A DNA stretch of 64,000 nucleotides from Inhella proteolytica (GCF_016093275.1 NZ_JAEDAK010000009.1:62001-126000), one strand, 5' to 3'. Shown: positions 9,847 to 20,126, counted from the stretch's first letter. Notes: generated from the letters alone by a model not told the origin. Program-made: numbers and translations.

Positions 9847-10625
9847 TGCGGGCGGTAGGCGTTCTGGATGCAGCGCAGGTAATCGCGCACCGTCTCGGCG
9901 TAGCCCAGCTCCAGCGCGTCGGCAATCAAGGCATGACCGATCGACACCTCCTGAACACCAGGCACGGCGCGCAGGAAGTCGGTCAGATTGGCGCGGTTCA
10001 GGTCATGTCCGGCATTCACGCCCAACCCGGCTGCCAGCGCGGCCTGGGCTGCGGCTGCGTAGCGCGCCAGTTGCACGGCTTGCGTGGGGCCGCCATGCGC
10101 CGCTGCATAGGGTTCGGTGTAGAGCTCGACCCGATCGGCGCCCAGGGCGGCCGCATGGACCATGGCCTCGGGCAGTGCGTCCATGAACAAGCTGACCCGC
10201 ACGCCCAGTTGGCGGCACTCGGCAATCAGCGGCGCCAGGCGCGCGCCGTCTTGCGGCAGGTTCCAGCCATGGTCGGAGGTGAACTGCTCGACGCTGTCGG
10301 GCACGAAGGTGGCCTGATGCGGGCGCAACGTGCGCACCAGCTCCATCAGGTTGTGCGTGGGGTTGCCTTCGATGTTGAACTCGGCCTGCGGCCATTGCTT
10401 CATCAGCTGGGCCAGTTCATGCACGTCGCTGGCGCGGATATGCCGCTCGTCCGGGCGCGGATGCACGGTGATGCCTTGGGCGCCCGCCAGCAGGCAGAGC
10501 TCGGCCGCGCGCAGCACGCTGGGGATGCCCAGGTGCCGGGTATTGCGCAGCAGCGCCACCTTGTTGACATTGACCGACAGGGCGCAACGCGCATCGGCCG
10601 CGAACGGGGCCATCAAAGGGTTCAT
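9843..10625 (-). CDS. pdxJ: Pyridoxine 5'-phosphate synthase
   Basis: 260 residues. PdxJ condenses 3-amino-2-oxopropyl phosphate with deoxyxylulose 5-phosphate to form pyridoxine 5'-phosphate, the last ring-forming step of vitamin B6 synthesis. A TIM-barrel start [14 protein letters not shown] is followed by HPRPDERHI (His55), FNIEGNP (Glu86), VELYTEPYA and NAGHDLN (His207), all family active-site motifs. The start overlaps recO by ATGA. Cytoplasmic. Confidence 0.96.
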   Translation of the reverse strand: MNPLMAPFAADARCALSVNVNKVALLRNTRHLGIPSVLRAAELCLLAGAQGITVHPRPDERHIRASDVHELAQLMKQWPQAEFNIEGNPTHNLMELVRTLRPHQATFVPDSVEQFTSDHGWNLPQDGARLAPLIAECRQLGVRVSLFMDALPEAMVHAAALGADRVELYTEPYAAAHGGPTQAVQLARYAAAAQAALAAGLGVNAGHDLNRANLTDFLRAVPGVQEVSIGHALIADALELGYAETVRDYLRCIQNAYRPQ

Positions 10626-11377
10626 CGACGTGAGCTGGGGGGCAGGAGTTCGTAGGCCTGGTGCAGCACCTGACGGCTGCGCAAAGGCTGGTGGCCAAGA
10701 TGGTATTGCAGCACCCCACGCAGCAACGACTTCAGCGCCGCGCGCTCCGCCAGGCCGGCCAGGCAGCGCACCAGTCCTGGGACGCCCTCCGGCAGTGCGG
10801 CCGCCAGGGCCTGCCAGTCAGCCGCATCGAGCCCGTCAGCAGCACTCACCAGACCGAGCTCCGGCGACAAGCCGTAGGCGCGGCCGGCGCGCAACTCGCC
10901 TTGCTGCAGGCTGTCCTGCGCCAGATCGGGCAGCCAGCCCAGCTCGTGCAGCAGCATCAGCTCGAAGGCGCGCAACCAGGTATCGGTGGATTCGGGGTTC
11001 AGGGCCAGACCGGCCACCGCGGCGGCATAGGGCTCGAACAGTCCCGGATGCGGCTGCGATCGCGGCAGCAGACGCATCAGCAGTTCATTCAGGTAGTAGC
11101 CGGCCAGCAGGGCCGGGCCCTGGGGCAGCGGGTGACCACCCAGCCACTCGGCGCTGCGCAGGGTGTGCACCTCCGCGGGCTCCTGGCCCTTGCCGCGCGT
11201 GAACTGCACCTGCAGGGGCTGCAGGGGCAAGAGCACGGCGCGCAATTGCGAGGTCGGGCGCTTGGCTCCCTTGGCCACGACGGCCAGGCGGCCCTGCTCG
11301 CGCGTGAACAGATCCAGCACCAGGCTGGAATCGCTCCAGTCGTAGCTGTGCAGCACATAGGCGCTCAATGCGCCCAT
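10622..11377 (-). CDS. recO: DNA repair protein RecO
   Basis: About 251 residues from the ATG at 11377. A GTG at 11386, overlapping the era stop as GTGA, is an equally possible start and would add three residues. The N-terminal OB-fold carries AYVLHSYDWSDSSLVLDLFT and GRLAVVAKGAKRP, typical of RecO; the rest is the helical C-terminal domain. RecO loads RecA onto SSB-coated DNA with RecR. It lies between era and pdxJ as in most betaproteobacteria. No Cys zinc knuckle is evident, as in other Gram-negative RecO. Confidence 0.92.
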   Translation of the reverse strand: MGALSAYVLHSYDWSDSSLVLDLFTREQGRLAVVAKGAKRPTSQLRAVLLPLQPLQVQFTRGKGQEPAEVHTLRSAEWLGGHPLPQGPALLAGYYLNELLMRLLPRSQPHPGLFEPYAAAVAGLALNPESTDTWLRAFELMLLHELGWLPDLAQDSLQQGELRAGRAYGLSPELGLVSAADGLDAADWQALAAALPEGVPGLVRCLAGLAERAALKSLLRGVLQYHLGHQPLRSRQVLHQAYELLPPSSRR

Positions 11378-11382
11378 CTTGC

Positions 11383-12342
11383 TCACTCGTATCCGTAGGA
11401 GCGCAGGTGCTCTTCGCTGTCGGCCCAACCGGAGCGGACCTTGACGAACAGCTCCAGGAACACGCGCGCCTCGGTCAGTCGCTCCAGCTCCTGGCGCGCT
11501 TCGCTGCCAATGCGCTTGAGCCGCTCACCGCCCTCGCCGATCACCATGCCCTTGTGGGCCTCGCGCTCCACGACGATGCTGGCGGCGATGCGCCGCAGCG
11601 GCGGCTTGGGTAACACAGGCTTGCCCTTGGCCGGTGTCGCACTGGGCGGGGGGGCATCTTCCTCCTCCCACTTGTCGATCACCACGGTGCAGCTGTAGGG
11701 CAGTTCGTCGCCGGTCAGGCGGAACAGCTTTTCGCGGATCAGCTCCGAGGCCAGGAAGCGCTCGCTGCGGTCGGTCAGTGCGTCCTCCTCGAAGAACCAG
11801 TCCTGCTGCGGCAGGTGCGGCGCCAGGATGCTGAACAGGCGCTCGACATCGGCCGCCTTCTTGGCGCTCAGCGGCACGTATTCGGTGAAAGGGTGGCGTT
11901 CCTGCATGTCCTTCAACCAGGGCAGCAGCTCCTGGCGGCGGTGCACGGCATCCAGCTTGTTCGCCACCAGCACCACCGGCTTGTCTTTGGGGCACAGGGC
12001 CAGCACCTTGGCGTCGTCCAGCCCGAAGCGCCCGGCCTCGACGACCAGCAGCACCAAGTCCACATCGGCCAGCGCGCCGGTGACGGTGCGGTTGAGGTTG
12101 CGGTTCAGCGCATTGCCATGCCGGGTCTGAAAGCCCGGGGTGTCGACGAACACGAACTGGTTCTCGGCCACCGTGCGCACGCCGGTGATGCGATGGCGGG
12201 TGGTCTGGGCCTTCTTCGAGGTGATGGAGACCTTCTGGCCCACCAGTGCATTGAGCAGGGTGGATTTGCCGACATTGGGTCGGCCGACGATGGCGATGAG
12301 TCCGCAGCGCTGAGCGCCCGGCGTAGGGGTGGTTTCGGTCAT
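11383..12342 (-). CDS. era: GTPase Era
   Basis: 319 residues from the ATG at 12342, which overlaps the rnc stop (ATGA). G1 is GRPNVGKS (20-27), G3 DTPG (67-70), G4 NKLD (128-131); the C-terminal KH domain has [17 protein letters not shown]. Era binds the 3' end of 16S rRNA and helps 30S subunit maturation. A Pro/Lys-rich insertion (about 236-252, with [10 protein letters not shown]) lies between the GTPase and KH domains, longer than in E. coli. Located with rnc, as is usual. Confidence 0.95.
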   Translation of the reverse strand: MTETTPTPGAQRCGLIAIVGRPNVGKSTLLNALVGQKVSITSKKAQTTRHRITGVRTVAENQFVFVDTPGFQTRHGNALNRNLNRTVTGALADVDLVLLVVEAGRFGLDDAKVLALCPKDKPVVLVANKLDAVHRRQELLPWLKDMQERHPFTEYVPLSAKKAADVERLFSILAPHLPQQDWFFEEDALTDRSERFLASELIREKLFRLTGDELPYSCTVVIDKWEEEDAPPPSATPAKGKPVLPKPPLRRIAASIVVEREAHKGMVIGEGGERLKRIGSEARQELERLTEARVFLELFVKVRSGWADSEEHLRSYGYE

Positions 12343-13013
12343 GAGCTTGCGCCCTCCTGCAGGCGCGCCAACAAGGCCGCTGCGGCCTGTTGTTCGGCGG
12401 CGCGGCGCGAACTGCCCAAGCCCACTGCGCTCACCGCCAGCGAAGCGACGGCGCATTCGACCTCGAAGGTCTGGGCATGGGCTTGGCCGCGCGCGGCCAC
12501 GATGCGGTAATTGGGTACGGGGTGGCGGCGCCCTTGCAGCCACTCCTGCAGCGCCGTCTTGGCATCTTTGGCCCAGCGTGCGGCGCTGGCGTCTTCTAGC
12601 AACAAGGGGGCGAACAGGCGTGTCACCAACTGCTCTGCGGCGTCGAAGCCCCCATCGAGATGCACGGCGCCGATCACGGCCTCCAGCGCATCGGCCAGGA
12701 TGGAAGGCCGGCGCGCACCACCGGCCTTGGCCTCGCCTTCGCTCAGCCGCATGCAAGCACCCAGGCCGAGTTGCAGGGCGAGTGCATGCAAGCTCTCCTC
12801 GCGCACCAGATGCGCCCGCATGCGCGACAGCGCACCCTCGGCTGCCGCGGCTTCGCGGGCATAGAGCAACTGGCTGACGACCAGACTCAAGACCGCATCA
12901 CCCAGGAACTCCAGGCGCTCGTTGTGGTGGGCGCTGTGGCTGCGGTGCGTCAGCGCACGTTGCAGCAGGCGCGGGTCACGGAAGCGGTAACCCAGCGCCT
13001 CCTGCAGATCCAT
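12339..13013 (-). CDS. rnc: Ribonuclease III
   Basis: 224 residues from the ATG at 13013; an AGGA lies seven bases upstream. A GTG one codon earlier is a less likely start. The signature [12 protein letters not shown] supplies the metal ligands Glu32, Glu35 and Asp39, and [10 protein letters not shown] supplies the second acidic pair. A double-stranded-RNA-binding domain fills the C-terminal third, ending in [11 protein letters not shown]. It cuts rRNA precursors and structured mRNAs. Part of the lepA-lepB-DUF4845-rnc-era string. Confidence 0.95.
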   Translation of the reverse strand: MDLQEALGYRFRDPRLLQRALTHRSHSAHHNERLEFLGDAVLSLVVSQLLYAREAAAAEGALSRMRAHLVREESLHALALQLGLGACMRLSEGEAKAGGARRPSILADALEAVIGAVHLDGGFDAAEQLVTRLFAPLLLEDASAARWAKDAKTALQEWLQGRRHPVPNYRIVAARGQAHAQTFEVECAVASLAVSAVGLGSSRRAAEQQAAAALLARLQEGASS

Positions 13014-13023
13014 CACGGAATCC

Positions 13024-13380
13024 TCACTCCGACTGCCCCTGGTACTTGATGACCAGGTACACCGGCCCGCCCAGCTCGATTTCGCGGTCGTAGGCGAACT
13101 TGATGCGCACCTTGTCGTTTTCTTTGGTGATCACCAGTTCCTGCGGATCAAGCTTGATCGAATACTCGACCGCCTTGATCCGATCAAAAGCCACTCGCGC
13201 TGCAGCAACAGTAGCCGGACTCTCCTGCGCCACCTTGGTGACTGCACGCTTGGTCTCCCAGTACTCGATCAGCGTCGGAAGGACCTTGGCGACCACCACA
13301 CCGGCAAAGGCCAAGAAGATCCCCCAAAACAGCAAGCCGAACAGGGTGACTCCACGCTGGGTTCCAGGGGTTCGCAGCAT
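13024..13380 (-). CDS. DUF4845 protein with N-terminal membrane segment
   Basis: 118 residues. The N-terminus (RGVTLFGLLFWGIFLAF) looks like a pilin-type leader: short basic stretch, then one membrane helix at about 11-32. A soluble beta-rich domain follows with FAYDREIELGGPVYLVI. This small family is nearly always found between lepB and rnc in betaproteobacteria. Function unknown; location between signal peptidase and RNase III is conserved but not informative. It starts 53 bases after lepB ends and stops ten bases before the rnc start. Confidence 0.85.
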   Translation of the reverse strand: MLRTPGTQRGVTLFGLLFWGIFLAFAGVVVAKVLPTLIEYWETKRAVTKVAQESPATVAAARVAFDRIKAVEYSIKLDPQELVITKENDKVRIKFAYDREIELGGPVYLVIKYQGQSE

Positions 13381-13433
13381 CTCGTTCGCTCCGTCAGATT
13401 AGGAAGGGAGAAGGTAGCGCAAAAAGCGCTGGC

Positions 13434-14429
13434 TCAGTGAAAACGACCGATGCGCTTCGGGTCGCTGAAGTTCATCCAGATCACCACCGCCTTGCCCACG
13501 ATGTTCTCATCCGGCACGAAACCCCAGAAGCGGCTGTCGCGCGAGTTGTCGCGGTTGTCACCCAGCATGAAGTAGTGGCCGGCAGGCACCTTGCAGCTCA
13601 CGCCTTCGATGGTGTAGCTGCACTGGTCCGCATGCGGGAAAGGTCCTCTGGCGCTGTCCATGTAGAAGCGCAGCGGCTGCATGCGATCCACCAGCATCTG
13701 GTGCTCCACCGCGCCGAGCTTTTCCTTGTAGAGCGGACGCTCGCGCAGGCTGTCCTGATCGAAATACGGGCCCTGGGCCTCGGTCGCCACTTCCTGGCCG
13801 TTCACAAAGAGCCGCTGGTTGCGCCACGCCACTTCATCGCCCGGCACACCGACCACCCGCTTGATGTAGTCCATGCGCGGGTCTTCGGGGTAGCGGAACA
13901 CCATCACATCGCCGCGCTGCACCGGATGGTTCTCGATGATCTTCTTGTTGAGCACCGGCAGCCGAATGCCGTAGTGGAACTTGTTCACCAGGATCAGGTC
14001 CCCCACCAGCAAGGTAGGCACCATCGAGCCAGACGGAATCTTGAAGGGCTCGAACAGGAAGGAGCGCAGGCCGAAGACCAGCAAGATGACCGGGAACAGG
14101 CCGGCCGTCCAGTCCAGCCACCAGGGTTGGCGCAGCACCGCCTGCTGCGCGGCCTGGACATCCTGGTTGTCCACCTTGATGCCCTGCGCCTCCAGCTTGG
14201 TGCGGCGCTCCTGATCCTGCCTGAGCAGTTCACTTGCCGCGGCTTGACGGTGCGGCAGGAAGTGCCAGCGCTCCGCCACCCAGTAGAAGAACGTCACGAC
14301 CGACATCAGGAACAGCAGCAGCGAGAAGTTGCCCGTCCATTTGTCCAGATACCAGCCGGCCAGGTAGGCCACCAGGACGGCGTACAGCAGGCCGGTCAGG
14401 GCGCTCAAGCGAGATTCCAAGGTATTCAC
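13434..14429 (-). CDS. lepB: Signal peptidase I
   Basis: 331 residues. Two N-terminal membrane helices (about 12-27 and 34-50) and a third near 107-124 precede the S26 catalytic domain in the periplasm. The Ser/Lys dyad is Ser135 (PSGSMVPTL) and Lys190 ([13 protein letters not shown]); [11 protein letters not shown] near the C-terminus is the conserved box E. It removes signal peptides from exported proteins. The start overlaps the lepA stop (ATGA), the classic lepA-lepB operon. Confidence 0.96.
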   Translation of the reverse strand: MNTLESRLSALTGLLYAVLVAYLAGWYLDKWTGNFSLLLFLMSVVTFFYWVAERWHFLPHRQAAASELLRQDQERRTKLEAQGIKVDNQDVQAAQQAVLRQPWWLDWTAGLFPVILLVFGLRSFLFEPFKIPSGSMVPTLLVGDLILVNKFHYGIRLPVLNKKIIENHPVQRGDVMVFRYPEDPRMDYIKRVVGVPGDEVAWRNQRLFVNGQEVATEAQGPYFDQDSLRERPLYKEKLGAVEHQMLVDRMQPLRFYMDSARGPFPHADQCSYTIEGVSCKVPAGHYFMLGDNRDNSRDSRFWGFVPDENIVGKAVVIWMNFSDPKRIGRFH

Positions 14430-16234
14430 TCTTCCACCTGAAGGATGGCCAGGAAGGCCTCTTGCGGCACCTCGACGGAGCCGATCTGCTTCATGCGCTT
14501 CTTGCCGGCCTTCTGCTTTTCGAGCAGCTTGCGCTTGCGCGTGATGTCACCGCCGTAGCACTTGGCCAGCACGTTCTTGCGCAGGGCCTTGATGTCCTCG
14601 CGGGCAATGATCTTGACGCCGATCGCCGCCTGGATGGAGACGTCGTACATTTGACGCGGAATGATCTCGCGCATCTTGGCCGCGACCTGCCGGCCGCGGT
14701 ACTGGCTCTGGCTGCGGTGCACGATGATGGCCAGCGCGTCGATGCGGTCGCCGTTGATCAGCATGTCCACCTTGACGACGTCGGAGGCGCGGTACTCCTT
14801 GAACTCGTAGTCCATCGAGGCGTAGCCGCGGCTGACGGACTTCAGCTTGTCGAAGAAGTCCAGCACGATCTCCGCCAGCGGCATCTCGTAGGTCAGGTGC
14901 ACCTGCTTGCCGTGGTAGCTCATCTGGATCTGCACGCCGCGCTTCTGATTCGCCAGCGTCATCACCGCACCCACGTATTCCTGCGGCTGGTACAGATGCA
15001 CCGTGACGATGGGCTCGCGAATCTCGGCGATCTTGCCCGGCTCGGGCATCTTGCTCGGGTTCTCGACCTCGATCACCTCGCCGTCGCCCAGCACCACCTC
15101 GTAGACCACCGAAGGCGCGGTCGTGATCAGGTCCTGGTTGAACTCGCGCTCCAGGCGTTCCTGCACGATCTCCATGTGCAGCAGACCCAGGAAGCCGCAG
15201 CGAAAGCCGAAGCCCAGGGCCTGCGACACCTCGGGCTCGAAGCGCAGCGAGGAATCATTCAGGTGCAACTTCTCCAGCGCGTCGCGCAGCTGGTCGTACT
15301 CGCTCGCCTCGGTGGGGTACAGACCGGCGAAAACCTGGGGCTGGATTTCCTTGAAGCCAGGCAGCGCCTGTTCGGCCGGGCCGAGGTTGTTCGGCAGCTT
15401 CTTTTCCAGGGTGATCGTGTCGCCCACCTTGGCCGCCGCCAGCTCCTTGATGCCTGCGATGATGAAACCTACCTCGCCCGCATTCAGCTGCTCGCGGCTC
15501 TCGCTCTTGGGCGTGAACACGCCGAGCTGGTCGGCCGGATAGACGGCATTGGTGGCCATCATGCGGATGCGCTCGCCCTTCTTCAGCGTGCCATCCACCA
15601 CCCGCACCAGCATCACCACGCCGACGTAGTTGTCGAACCACGAGTCGATGATCATGGCGCGCAGCGGTGCCTCCACCACCCCCTTGGGCGGCGGCATGCG
15701 GGCAATGACCGCTTCGAGGATCTCGTCGATGCCCATGCCGGACTTGGCCGAGCAGGGAATCGCATCGGCGGCATCGATGCCGATCACATCCTCGATTTCC
15801 GCCTTGGCGTTCTCTGGATCCGCTTGCGGCAGGTCCATCTTGTTCAGCACCGGCACCACTTCCACGCCCAGATCCAGCGCGGTGTAGCAGTTGGCCACGG
15901 TCTGCGCCTCGACGCCCTGGCTGGCATCGACCACCAACAGCGCGCCCTCGCAGGCCGACAGCGAGCGGCTGACCTCGTAGCTGAAGTCGACATGCCCCGG
16001 GGTGTCGATCAGGTTCAGGTTGTAGACCTTGCCGTCGCGCGCCTTGTACTGCAGGGCAGCGGTCTGCGCCTTGATGGTGATGCCGCGCTCGCGCTCGATG
16101 TCCATCGAGTCGAGCACCTGGGCCTCCATCTCGCGGTCGGCCAAGCCGCCGCAGCGCTGAATGATCCGATCGGCCAGCGTGCTCTTGCCGTGGTCGATGT
16201 GGGCAATGATCGAAAAATTGCGGATGTGATCCAT
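14426..16234 (-). CDS. lepA: Elongation factor 4 (LepA)
   Basis: 602 residues, standard length. G1 is AHIDHGKST (11-19), then the EF-G-like G domain with DTPGHVDF and NKMDLP, domains II, III and V, and the LepA-specific C-terminal domain ending near [13 protein letters not shown]. It is a ribosomal GTPase implicated in translation initiation and recovery under stress. It heads the lepA-lepB-DUF4845-rnc-era-recO-pdxJ-acpS series; the 344-base region upstream carries its leader and a candidate small RNA. Confidence 0.97.
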   Translation of the reverse strand: MDHIRNFSIIAHIDHGKSTLADRIIQRCGGLADREMEAQVLDSMDIERERGITIKAQTAALQYKARDGKVYNLNLIDTPGHVDFSYEVSRSLSACEGALLVVDASQGVEAQTVANCYTALDLGVEVVPVLNKMDLPQADPENAKAEIEDVIGIDAADAIPCSAKSGMGIDEILEAVIARMPPPKGVVEAPLRAMIIDSWFDNYVGVVMLVRVVDGTLKKGERIRMMATNAVYPADQLGVFTPKSESREQLNAGEVGFIIAGIKELAAAKVGDTITLEKKLPNNLGPAEQALPGFKEIQPQVFAGLYPTEASEYDQLRDALEKLHLNDSSLRFEPEVSQALGFGFRCGFLGLLHMEIVQERLEREFNQDLITTAPSVVYEVVLGDGEVIEVENPSKMPEPGKIAEIREPIVTVHLYQPQEYVGAVMTLANQKRGVQIQMSYHGKQVHLTYEMPLAEIVLDFFDKLKSVSRGYASMDYEFKEYRASDVVKVDMLINGDRIDALAIIVHRSQSQYRGRQVAAKMREIIPRQMYDVSIQAAIGVKIIAREDIKALRKNVLAKCYGGDITRKRKLLEKQKAGKKRMKQIGSVEVPQEAFLAILQVEE

Positions 16235-16264
16235 TGGGGTCGTCTATGCCGCGCTTCGGAGTCA

Positions 16265-16328
16265 CAAGCCCGCAGGGCTTGCAGCGTAGGCTCATGTCGC
16301 GAGGCGACGTGAAGGTCCCGACGGGACC
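16265..16328 (-). other. Two perfect hairpins in the lepA leader
   Basis: Within the 344-base mucD-lepA gap. Hairpin 1 at 16265-16281 is CAAGCCC/GGGCTTG with a three-base loop. Hairpin 2 at 16314-16328 is GGTCCC/GGGACC with a three-base loop. Both are perfect; neither is followed by a T run. They may be leader structures of the lepA mRNA. Role unknown. Confidence 0.55.
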
Positions 16329-16339
16329 GTGCCGAAGCT

Positions 16340-16404
16340 AAAAAAAAGGCACGTCCAAGGGGCAGACGCGCCTTCCAACAAAACATATGGCAACTGCTTG
16401 TTGG
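16340..16404 (-). ncRNA. Candidate small RNA between mucD and lepA
   Basis: Read on the minus strand, a TACAAT (16412-16417) is followed after seven bases by a compact unit of about 65 nt. First comes a hairpin with 7-bp arms CCAACAA/TTGTTGG (16375-16404). Directly after it is a 10-bp hairpin AAGGCGCGTC/GACGTGCCTT (16346-16374, one G-T pair, nine-base loop) ending in eight T (16340-16347). Promoter spacing, two hairpins and terminator together look like a free-standing small RNA. It could instead be a regulatory leader of lepA or simply the mucD terminator. Confidence 0.5.
16346..16374 (-). terminator. Intrinsic terminator upstream of lepA
   Basis: Ten-base-pair stem with one wobble pair, nine-base loop, followed on the minus strand by a run of eight T that starts within the stem. 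It would end transcripts coming from mucD or from the candidate promoter at 16412. lepA must then be read from a promoter further down or by readthrough. Confidence 0.8.
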
Positions 16405-16411
16405 GGAGGCC

Positions 16412-16417
16412 ATTGTA
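16412..16417 (-). promoter_or_regulatory. Candidate -10 element TACAAT
   Basis: TACAAT on the minus strand, preceded by TTTTGGC. No good -35 is visible 16-18 bases upstream. The predicted start falls on the first base of the CCAACAA hairpin. Similar TANAAT elements precede rne, acpP, rpmF and the OPX gene in this window. Confidence 0.45.
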
Positions 16418-16529
16418 GCCAAAAGGCCCGAGGCGACCACTCCCCGCAGGTCCGCATCAACCCCGTTGCAGGTCGCCAACAGGGCATTTATTCACAGCTT
16501 ATCAACAGGCCTTTCCGCATTCAATGATG

Positions 16530-16553
16530 TGGGCGCCAGTTCACTAGCGCCCA
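16530..16553 (-). other. Hairpin downstream of mucD
   Basis: TGGGCGC/GCGCCCA, 7-bp perfect stem with a ten-base loop, 26 bases after the mucD stop. There is no T run, so it is a weak terminator at best or a 3'-end stabiliser of mucD mRNA. Confidence 0.45.
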
Positions 16554-16578
16554 TTACTTGCTTAACCGGTTGGAATGA

Positions 16579-17997
16579 CTAGCGAGAAGGACGGATTAGC
16601 ACGATGCTGGTCACATCACCCCGCCGCACCACGAGGCTGACCACCTTGGCCTTTTCCAGCTTGCCCAGCAGGGTCTGCAGTTGCCGGGCGCTGTTCACTT
16701 CGGCATTGTCAACCGACAGGATCACATCGCCCTCACGCAGTCCGGCGCGTGCCGCGGCCCCTTCGGCCCCATCCACCCGCACACCATTGCGCAGGCGCAT
16801 TTCCTTGCGCTGAGCCTCCGTGAGATCGGACAGGCTCAGGCCGAAGGCCGAACCCACGCGGGGGCCTTCACCAGCCTCTGGCGTGCCACGCGGATTGCCC
16901 TCCTTGAGCTCCGCAACCACCACCTGCAGATCTTTGAAGGCGCCGCGGCGGAACACCTGCAGGCTGGCCTTGCTGCCCGGCCGCACCGCGCCGACCAGAC
17001 GCGGCAGGTCGGTGGAGCGCTCGATCGATTTGCCATCAAACTTGGTGATCACGTCGCCGCCCTCGATGCCGGCCTTCTCCGCCGGCCCGCCGGCCTCGAC
17101 GTTGCGCACCAGGGCGCCAAAGGCGCGCTGCAGGCCGATGGCTTCCGCCACTTCACGGCTGACGGCGTCGATGCCGACGCCAATGCGCCCCCGCACCACA
17201 CGACCGCTGGTGCGCAACTGATCCGCCACCCGCATCGCCTCATCGATCGGGATGGCGAACGAGATGCCCATGAAGCCACCCGACTGGCTGTAGATCTGTG
17301 AATTGATGCCGACCACTTCGCCGCGCATGTTCAGCAGTGGACCGCCGGAATTACCGGGGTTGATGGCCACATCGGTCTGGATGAAGGGCAGAAAGTCACC
17401 GGTGTCACGCGCCTTGGCGCTGACGATGCCCGCGGTCACCGTGTTGTCAAAGCCGAAGGGCGAGCCGATGGCCAGCACCCATTCGCCCACCTTGAGCTTG
17501 CCGACCTCGCCGAGCTTGACCGTCGGCAGGCCCGTGGCCTCAATCTTCAGAACCGCCACGTCGGTGCGACGGTCCGTGCCGAGCACCTTGGCCTTGAACT
17601 CGCGCTTGTCGGTCAAGGTGACGATGACCTCGTCGGCGCCGTCCACCACATGCGCATTGGTCAGCACCACCCCATCGGCACCGAGCACGAATCCGGAGCC
17701 GACGCCACGACGCTGCGGGCCCTCGTCCTCATCGCCCCCGCGCGGGCCCTGGCGTCGCGGCATCGGAATGCCGTAGCGGCGCAAGAACTCCAACATCTGT
17801 GCATCCAGCTCGGGGCCCTGCGCGCTGCGGACCCGCTCCGCGGTGCGGATGTTGACCACGGCCGGCCCCACCTTTTCCACCAGTTCGGTGAAGTCCGGTA
17901 AGCCTGCATGCTGGGCCAGGGCCGGGCCGGGGAGGGTCTGCAGGCCCAGGGCAAGGGCGAAAGCGGCAAGACTGGTGCGTAAGGCGAGCTGCTTCAT
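16579..17997 (-). CDS. mucD: Periplasmic serine protease, DegP/MucD type
   Basis: 472 residues from the ATG at 17997, which directly precedes a Sec signal peptide (about 1-29, cut at ALA-QH); upstream in-frame codons are not needed. The trypsin-like triad is His116 (TNAHVV), Asp146 (TDVAVLK) and Ser217 (PGNSGGP). Two PDZ domains follow (about 270-365 and 380-470). MucD degrades misfolded envelope proteins and damps the sigma-E response. Normally rpoE, mucA and mucB lie just upstream; here only a small unrelated gene separates it from fabF. Confidence 0.94.
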   Translation of the reverse strand: MKQLALRTSLAAFALALGLQTLPGPALAQHAGLPDFTELVEKVGPAVVNIRTAERVRSAQGPELDAQMLEFLRRYGIPMPRRQGPRGGDEDEGPQRRGVGSGFVLGADGVVLTNAHVVDGADEVIVTLTDKREFKAKVLGTDRRTDVAVLKIEATGLPTVKLGEVGKLKVGEWVLAIGSPFGFDNTVTAGIVSAKARDTGDFLPFIQTDVAINPGNSGGPLLNMRGEVVGINSQIYSQSGGFMGISFAIPIDEAMRVADQLRTSGRVVRGRIGVGIDAVSREVAEAIGLQRAFGALVRNVEAGGPAEKAGIEGGDVITKFDGKSIERSTDLPRLVGAVRPGSKASLQVFRRGAFKDLQVVVAELKEGNPRGTPEAGEGPRVGSAFGLSLSDLTEAQRKEMRLRNGVRVDGAEGAAARAGLREGDVILSVDNAEVNSARQLQTLLGKLEKAKVVSLVVRRGDVTSIVLIRPSR

Positions 17998-18102
17998 GGT
18001 GGCATAAGCGAAGTCAAGGGAGGAAATGCGCGGACATGATGCCGGCACGGGGGCCTCAACGCCCACTCGTCATGCGCAAGTTGACGGCGGTGGCGGCGAA
18101 TT

Positions 18103-18423
18103 TCAAGGCGCCCCCAGCCAATGCCGGCGCCGACCGGGCCAGAGCTGGGCACGCAGCAGCGACCATTGCGAGGGCAGTTGCGCGCGGGTCAGCCAGACAT
18201 GGCACTGCGCCGGCCAGAGCCAGCTTCTCAGCCCCGGGCCGCGAGGCCAGCGCAAGCGCACGTACAGGCGGTCGCTGTGGTCCAGAACCACGTCAACCCG
18301 CGCCAGAGCCTGCACCTCCTCCGCACGGCCGCGCAATTGCCAGACACCGAGTTCGCAACACAGCCAGGGCCACTCCCCCTGCGGCAGGGGCCAGCGCAAC
18401 CCAGGCAGGGGGCGGCTGGCCAT
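18103..18423 (-). CDS. Small Trp-rich protein of unknown function
   Basis: 106 residues, beginning nine bases after the fabF stop. It is remarkably rich in Trp (about eleven) and Arg, with pI clearly basic and no signal peptide or membrane segment. The stretch VVLDHSDRLYVRLRWPRG could form a small beta-sheet. It is vaguely like the short YgfX-type proteins found downstream of fabF in related bacteria, but I cannot confirm this. Tight spacing to fabF and the absence of any alternative gene between fabF and mucD support it being real. Confidence 0.6.
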   Translation of the reverse strand: MASRPLPGLRWPLPQGEWPWLCCELGVWQLRGRAEEVQALARVDVVLDHSDRLYVRLRWPRGPGLRSWLWPAQCHVWLTRAQLPSQWSLLRAQLWPGRRRHWLGAP

Positions 18424-18432
18424 CGAATGGCC

Positions 18433-19677
18433 TTAGAAGCGCTTGAACAGCAGGGTGCCGTTGGTGCCGCCGAAACCGAAGTTGTTCTTGGCGGCCACGT
18501 CGATGCGCATCTCGCGCGCCTGGTTGGCGCAGTAATCGAGATCGCACTCGGGGTCGGGCTCGTGCAGATTGATGGTCGGCGGTGCGATCTGGTCGCGGAT
18601 CGCCAGCACGGTGAACACCGACTCGATGCCCCCGGCACCACCGAGCAGGTGGCCGGTCATCGACTTCGTAGAGCTGATCGCCATCTTGCGCGCCTGCTCG
18701 CCAAAGGCCATCTTGATCGCGTTGGTCTCGTTTGCATCGCCCAGCGGCGTCGAGGTGCCATGGGCGTTCAGGTACTGCACGGCATCGGGGTTCAAGCCGG
18801 CGTCGCGCAGCGCGGCCTGCATGGAGCGGCGCGGGCCATCCACGTTCGGCGCGGTCATGTGGTACGCATCAGCGCCCATGCCGAAGCCGACCAGCTCTGC
18901 ATAAATGCGCGCACCGCGCGCCTGCGCATGCTCCAGCGACTCCAGCACCATGACGCCGGCGCCCTCACCCAGAACGAAGCCGTCGCGGCCCTTGTCCCAG
19001 GGGCGCGAGGCCGTGGCCGGGTCGTCGTTGCGGGTGGAGAGGGCACGCGCCGCCGCGAAACCACCGATGCCGAGCGGCGAGATCGTGGACTCGGCACCGC
19101 CGGCCACCATCACGTCGGCATCGCCGTACTGGATCAGGCGCGCCGCCATGCCGATGCTGTGCAGCCCAGTGGTGCAGGCCGTCACCACGGCCAGGTTCGG
19201 GCCCTGGAAGCCGGTCTGGATCGACAGATGGCCGGAGATCATGTTGATGATCGAGGCCGGCACGAAGAACGGCGATACGCGGCGCGGGCCGCGGTTCAGC
19301 ATCTCGCTGTGCGTTTCTTCGATATTGGGCAGACCGCCGATGCCCGAGCCCACCATCACGCCGATGCGTTCGGCCTGGGCCTCGGTCAAGGCCTCACCCG
19401 TGACCAGGCCGGCGTCCTTGATCGCCTGCAGGCCGGCGGCCAGCCCGTAATGGATGAAGGTATCCATGCTGCGGGCTTCCTTGGCCGAGATGTAGTCCTC
19501 GATCTGGAAGCCCTTGACCTCGCCAGCGAACTGGCAGGCCAGATTGCTCGCATCGAAACGGGTAACGGTGGCGATGCCCGAGCGCCCGGCCAGGATATTG
19601 GCCCAGCTCTCGGCAACGGTGTTGCCCACCGGAGTGATCAGTCCCAGACCGGTGACAACGACGCGACGACGGCTCAT
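18433..19677 (-). CDS. fabF: 3-oxoacyl-ACP synthase II
   Basis: 414 residues from the ATG giving [10 protein letters not shown]; a Met five codons earlier is possible. It elongates acyl-ACP with malonyl-ACP. Active-site triad: Cys168 ([10 protein letters not shown]), His306 ([11 protein letters not shown]) and His343 ([11 protein letters not shown]), i.e. Cys-His-His as in FabF/FabB. It follows acpP by 91 bases that hold two hairpins. Last fatty-acid gene of the rpmF-plsX-fabHDG-acpP-fabF cluster. Confidence 0.96.
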   Translation of the reverse strand: MSRRRVVVTGLGLITPVGNTVAESWANILAGRSGIATVTRFDASNLACQFAGEVKGFQIEDYISAKEARSMDTFIHYGLAAGLQAIKDAGLVTGEALTEAQAERIGVMVGSGIGGLPNIEETHSEMLNRGPRRVSPFFVPASIINMISGHLSIQTGFQGPNLAVVTACTTGLHSIGMAARLIQYGDADVMVAGGAESTISPLGIGGFAAARALSTRNDDPATASRPWDKGRDGFVLGEGAGVMVLESLEHAQARGARIYAELVGFGMGADAYHMTAPNVDGPRRSMQAALRDAGLNPDAVQYLNAHGTSTPLGDANETNAIKMAFGEQARKMAISSTKSMTGHLLGGAGGIESVFTVLAIRDQIAPPTINLHEPDPECDLDYCANQAREMRIDVAAKNNFGFGGTNGTLLFKRF

Positions 19678-19706
19678 GCGATTCAGCAGCAATGCAGATG
19701 GTCAAA

Positions 19707-19752
19707 GGGGCCTTGCGGCCCCAGGGTTGCGGGCCAGACCAGGTCTGCCCGC
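19707..19752 (-). other. Two hairpins between acpP and fabF
   Basis: Nearest acpP, GCGGG-CAGACC pairs with GGTCTG-CCCGC (19729-19752, one bulged C). Nearest fabF, GGGGCC/GGCCCC with a four-base loop (19707-19722) is followed on the minus strand by only three T. They look like partial terminators or 3'-end stabilisers that would let acpP mRNA exceed fabF mRNA. Confidence 0.55.
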
Positions 19753-19768
19753 AGCGGAAAACCTGAAA

Positions 19769-20071
<303 letters not shown>

Positions 20072-20126
20072 CTAATTTTGGGACACCCAAGGGTGAACCC
20101 GCGCCTTGCGGCCGGGCTCGTGCAGT

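Noticed and set aside
16235-16578. Riboswitch or tRNA upstream of lepA
   Set aside because: No cloverleaf, T-loop or known riboswitch core is visible; the hairpins fit a terminator and simple leader stems.
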